DNA of 7,838 nucleotides from an uncultured Sutterella sp. (lineage in GTDB: Bacteria > Pseudomonadota > Gammaproteobacteria > Burkholderiales > Burkholderiaceae_F), in NCBI GenBank assembly GCA_905206345.1, contig CAJLGW010000076.1, positions 1 through 7,838 of the forward strand, given 5' to 3'. This document shows positions 5,611 to 7,838 of the stretch, in pieces. The notes below the pieces were generated by a model, which saw only the letters and a program-made list of their open reading frames with translations, searched no databases and had not been told where the DNA came from. Within the stretch, counting starts at the first letter, position 1; the number at the start of each line of letters is the position of its first letter. Made by a program: the position numbers and the translations under genes.

Positions 5611-6597
5611 TTAGCGACGTTCTAGGAAAAACCTAAAAACTCTTCCGGGCAAATAATCGACTCGTCCCGGGGGATTGCCGGTTGGGAAACCCACGTGTCC
5701 GCCTTCTCTGGGTTGGTCTAACCAGACCATGTCACTGACGTCGGACAAGGTCGGCAGTGCCCATTCAGGTAAAAACGGGTCATTTTTGGCGTTTAACACC
5801 AATAAAGGAATTTCCACATGCTTGAGCCACGGCTTTGCAGAACATTTCGTCCAATAGTCCATTGCATTTTTAAAACCATGAACCGGTGCCGTAAAGAGGG
5901 AATCAAAGTCGTAGAAATTCACACACTTCTCAATAGCTTCGCGATTGATGATCTTATTGAGCTCGGGATGCATATCCATCTTTTTGAGCACTTTTGGAAT
6001 TAAGCTATTTAAAAACACTTCCGAATAGATACGATTAAAGCCCTGTTTGAGCAAGTTACTGCCCGCCACTAAATCCACGGGAGCGGCAATCGAAACGGCC
6101 GCTTCAAGCAACTCTTTTGCAACCTTAGGGCGCTTGCCACACAAAAGGCAGAGTTGGTTGCCCCCTAAAGAAACGCCCACTGCATAAAGCGGAGCTTCCG
6201 GATAGCGAGACTTCACTGTTCGCAAAATCCATTCCATCTCATCAATGTCGCCAGCGTGATAGGTACGAATTTGACGATTGATTTCGCCCGAGCAACTTCT
6301 AAAGTGCGCCACACAACCTCGCCAACCGCGACGAATTGTCTCGTCCATCAAAGCTAAAGCGTAGTGGCTGTGAGAGCTTCCTTCCAATCCATGGAAATGG
6401 ACCAAAACGGGCGTCTTGGGATCCGCGGGTTCAGGCGTTGCCCAATCCACATCAATAAAGTCATCATCGGGCGTATCCCAACGCTCACGACGGTATTGAA
6501 CCTTCGGTGTTTTGCAAACCTTTGCTGAAAAAATGGTTTGCATATGAGCCCCGGCCATCCACCGAGGGGCTCGGTAGTCAGGAACCACAATAGGCAT
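5611..6597 (-). CDS. yheT: YheT-family alpha/beta hydrolase
   Basis: Predicted cytoplasmic serine hydrolase of 328 residues in the YheT/AB-hydrolase-4 group (COG0429), which includes putative esterases of unknown natural substrate. The N-terminal PRWMAGAHMQTIF (11-23) is typical of this group. The oxyanion-region motif HFHGLEGSSHSHY is at 67-79. The catalytic triad is clear: Ser143 in the nucleophile elbow GVSLGG (141-146), Asp273 in NAKNDPF, and His301 in GGHVGF. FRSCSGEINR (99-108) is also family-like. The ATG at 6597 overlaps the apbC stop by 1 nt (TGATG) and no strong ribosome site precedes it, so translational coupling is likely. It is followed by a strong terminator. E. coli has a yheT, but it is not adjacent to mrp there; a link to Fe-S metabolism should not be assumed. 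Confidence 0.93.
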   Translation of the reverse strand: MPIVVPDYRAPRWMAGAHMQTIFSAKVCKTPKVQYRRERWDTPDDDFIDVDWATPEPADPKTPVLVHFHGLEGSSHSHYALALMDETIRRGWRGCVAHFRSCSGEINRQIRTYHAGDIDEMEWILRTVKSRYPEAPLYAVGVSLGGNQLCLLCGKRPKVAKELLEAAVSIAAPVDLVAGSNLLKQGFNRIYSEVFLNSLIPKVLKKMDMHPELNKIINREAIEKCVNFYDFDSLFTAPVHGFKNAMDYWTKCSAKPWLKHVEIPLLVLNAKNDPFLPEWALPTLSDVSDMVWLDQPREGGHVGFPTGNPPGRVDYLPGRVFRFFLERR

Positions 6598-7667
6598 CAG
6601 TTATTCTCTACTTTAATAGTGGGCATCTTCAAAGACATATCTTTTGCGGTCTTTGCAATCGCAGCAGCGGCCTTTAAAGCAATCTCACGATAAACCTCTG
6701 CGGCGTAGCTATCGGGCGAAGCCACAACGGTGGGGGCGCCGGAATCGGCCTCTTCACGAATCTTGGAATCTAACGGCAATTGGCCTAAAACATCCACGTG
6801 ATAGGTTTCGCTCATGCGCTTGGCACCGCCCTCGCCAAAGATGTGTTCCATATGACCGCAATTCGGGCACTTAAACATCGACATGTTTTCAACGATACCC
6901 AAAATCGGCACATTGACCTTTTGGAACATCTTTAAGCCCTTCTTGGCGTCCAATAGTGCAATGTCTTGAGGCGTGGTAACCACAATAGCCCCCGTCACGG
7001 GCACCGTTTGAGAAAGCGTCAATTGAATGTCGCCGGTACCCGGCGGCATATCAATGACCAAGTAATCCAACTCGTTCCAAGCCGTTTGCGTCAATAGTTG
7101 CGTTAAGGCTTGTGCGACCAAGGGGCCACGCCAAATCATCGGCTCATCGGGGTCGATCAAAAAACCGATGGAATTAATTTGCAATCCCAAGGATTCGATC
7201 GGATTCATATTTTGACCGTCGTTGGTCATGGGACGACCATAAGCCCCCAACATTAAGGGTTGAGACGGGCCGTAGATGTCCGCATCGAGCATCCCGACAC
7301 GGGCGCCTTGCTCAGATAAGGCCAAAGCAACGTTGGCAGCCACTGTGCTTTTACCGACACCGCCCTTGCCGCTTGAGACAGCAATAATGTTTTTGACGTT
7401 GGGTAATACTTTAAGTGTGCGTTGAACGGCGTGAGCCACGATCTTTTGTTCAACTGCCACTTCAATTTCAAGACCGGCCGCAGAAAAAGCTTTTTCGACA
7501 TTGGCTTTAACTTCATCGATGTAGCGCTTAGCGGGGTAACCCAACTGAATCGTTACCTTGGCGCCTGCCTCATCAATGTTGACCATACGGGCTGCTACGT
7601 AATCGATGCCCATCAACGGATCAATGACTGTCTTTAAAACGTTCTGAATTTGTTCTTTATTAATCAC
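6597..7667 (-). CDS. apbC: ApbC/Mrp, P-loop ATPase Fe-S cluster carrier
   Basis: Cytoplasmic P-loop NTPase of the Mrp/NBP35 family that binds and transfers [4Fe-4S] clusters to target enzymes. With a GTG start at 7667 the product is 356 residues, near the family length. An N-terminal MIP18/DUF59 domain (about 3-75) is followed by the deviant Walker A SGKGGVGKST (99-108, with Lys101 and Lys106), DADIYGPSQP (128-137), DMPPGTGD (206-213) and the cluster-binding CPNC (Cys267, Cys270). The GTG is chosen because GGAGG lies 9 nt upstream and MINKEQIQNVL matches the usual N-terminus; an in-frame start at 7775 adds 36 unrelated residues. It is first of a two-gene operon with yheT. In enterobacteria mrp lies next to metG; whether that holds here is outside the window. 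Confidence 0.96.
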   Translation of the reverse strand: MINKEQIQNVLKTVIDPLMGIDYVAARMVNIDEAGAKVTIQLGYPAKRYIDEVKANVEKAFSAAGLEIEVAVEQKIVAHAVQRTLKVLPNVKNIIAVSSGKGGVGKSTVAANVALALSEQGARVGMLDADIYGPSQPLMLGAYGRPMTNDGQNMNPIESLGLQINSIGFLIDPDEPMIWRGPLVAQALTQLLTQTAWNELDYLVIDMPPGTGDIQLTLSQTVPVTGAIVVTTPQDIALLDAKKGLKMFQKVNVPILGIVENMSMFKCPNCGHMEHIFGEGGAKRMSETYHVDVLGQLPLDSKIREEADSGAPTVVASPDSYAAEVYREIALKAAAAIAKTAKDMSLKMPTIKVENN

Positions 7668-7676
7668 AACAAAAGT

Positions 7677-7681
7677 CCTCC
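7677..7681 (-). promoter_or_regulatory. Ribosome binding site that decides the GTG start of apbC
   Basis: GGAGG followed by 9 nt and then GTG at 7667. No equally good site precedes the upstream in-frame ATG at 7775, so the start is placed here. Confidence 0.85.
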
Positions 7682-7838
7682 AAAATAGTTTTACTAATTT
7701 TGCGATTTTTTCTCGACAGAAACAAGTGACGACAAAACCTCTTACAAAAAGCTCATTTTTTTCTGTCCTATACATTAGCTATTAGGCTCTTCACACTTTA
7801 GCGTGAAAACAACACAAAATTAGACTCACCTTGAATGG
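7681..7838 (-). promoter_or_regulatory. Upstream region of apbC
   Basis: AT-rich non-coding region at the window edge. A weak -35/-10 pair on the minus strand (TTGTTT, 17 nt, CAAAAT, about 7725-7697) is possible but not convincing. Two inverted repeats are seen: CAAAATAG with CTAATTTTG with one bulge (7681-7688 and 7694-7702), beside the ribosome site, and TTCAC with GTGAA around 8 nt (about 7789-7806). No heat-shock promoter or riboswitch is recognised. The next gene lies outside the window. Confidence 0.3.

Noticed and set aside
7668..7775. Upstream in-frame ATG that would lengthen ApbC by 36 residues
   Set aside because: GGAGG-9 nt-GTG at 7667 and the normal family length support the shorter protein.

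Overview
The window is a chromosomal segment of a Gram-negative proteobacterium. The best guess is a betaproteobacterium of the Burkholderiales, possibly a Sutterella/Parasutterella-like gut lineage. This rests on the grpE-dnaK-dnaJ order, on promoters that match the sigma-32 consensus rather than CIRCE/HrcA operators, on an ApbC of betaproteobacterial length, and on a moderate GC content. The genus is an inference; no rRNA or species marker is present.

All intact genes read on the minus strand. In transcription order, right to left: apbC/mrp (Fe-S cluster carrier ATPase), yheT (alpha/beta hydrolase, coupled to apbC by a 1-nt TGATG overlap), a strong intrinsic terminator, a decayed copy of a VUT-family membrane transporter gene, an intact VUT-family copy with its own sigma-70-like promoter, then the DnaK chaperone genes grpE, dnaK and dnaJ.

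The chaperone block makes up a complete Hsp70 machine: DnaK, its J-domain co-chaperone DnaJ, and its nucleotide-exchange factor GrpE. Two near-perfect sigma-32 promoters (CTTGAAA, 13 nt, CCCCATAT) lie before grpE and before dnaK. dnaJ has no visible promoter and lies behind a hairpin with a U-tract, so it probably depends on read-through from dnaK.

On the plus strand, the left edge (about 1-179) looks like the right end of an IS200/IS605-family element: the last codons of a tnpB-like frame, then a terminal hairpin and a GTAGATCAC end, finishing 3 nt short of the dnaJ stop codon. If this is right, an omega RNA made from the element would carry a guide copied from the 3' end of dnaJ.

The points most worth a second look are the IS end and its predicted dnaJ-derived guide, the duplicated and decaying VUT gene whose 5' end is fused to the yheT terminator, the five-cysteine N-terminal tail of GrpE, and the terminator-like hairpin between dnaK and dnaJ. 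No wholly new system is evident; most of the window is conserved housekeeping.
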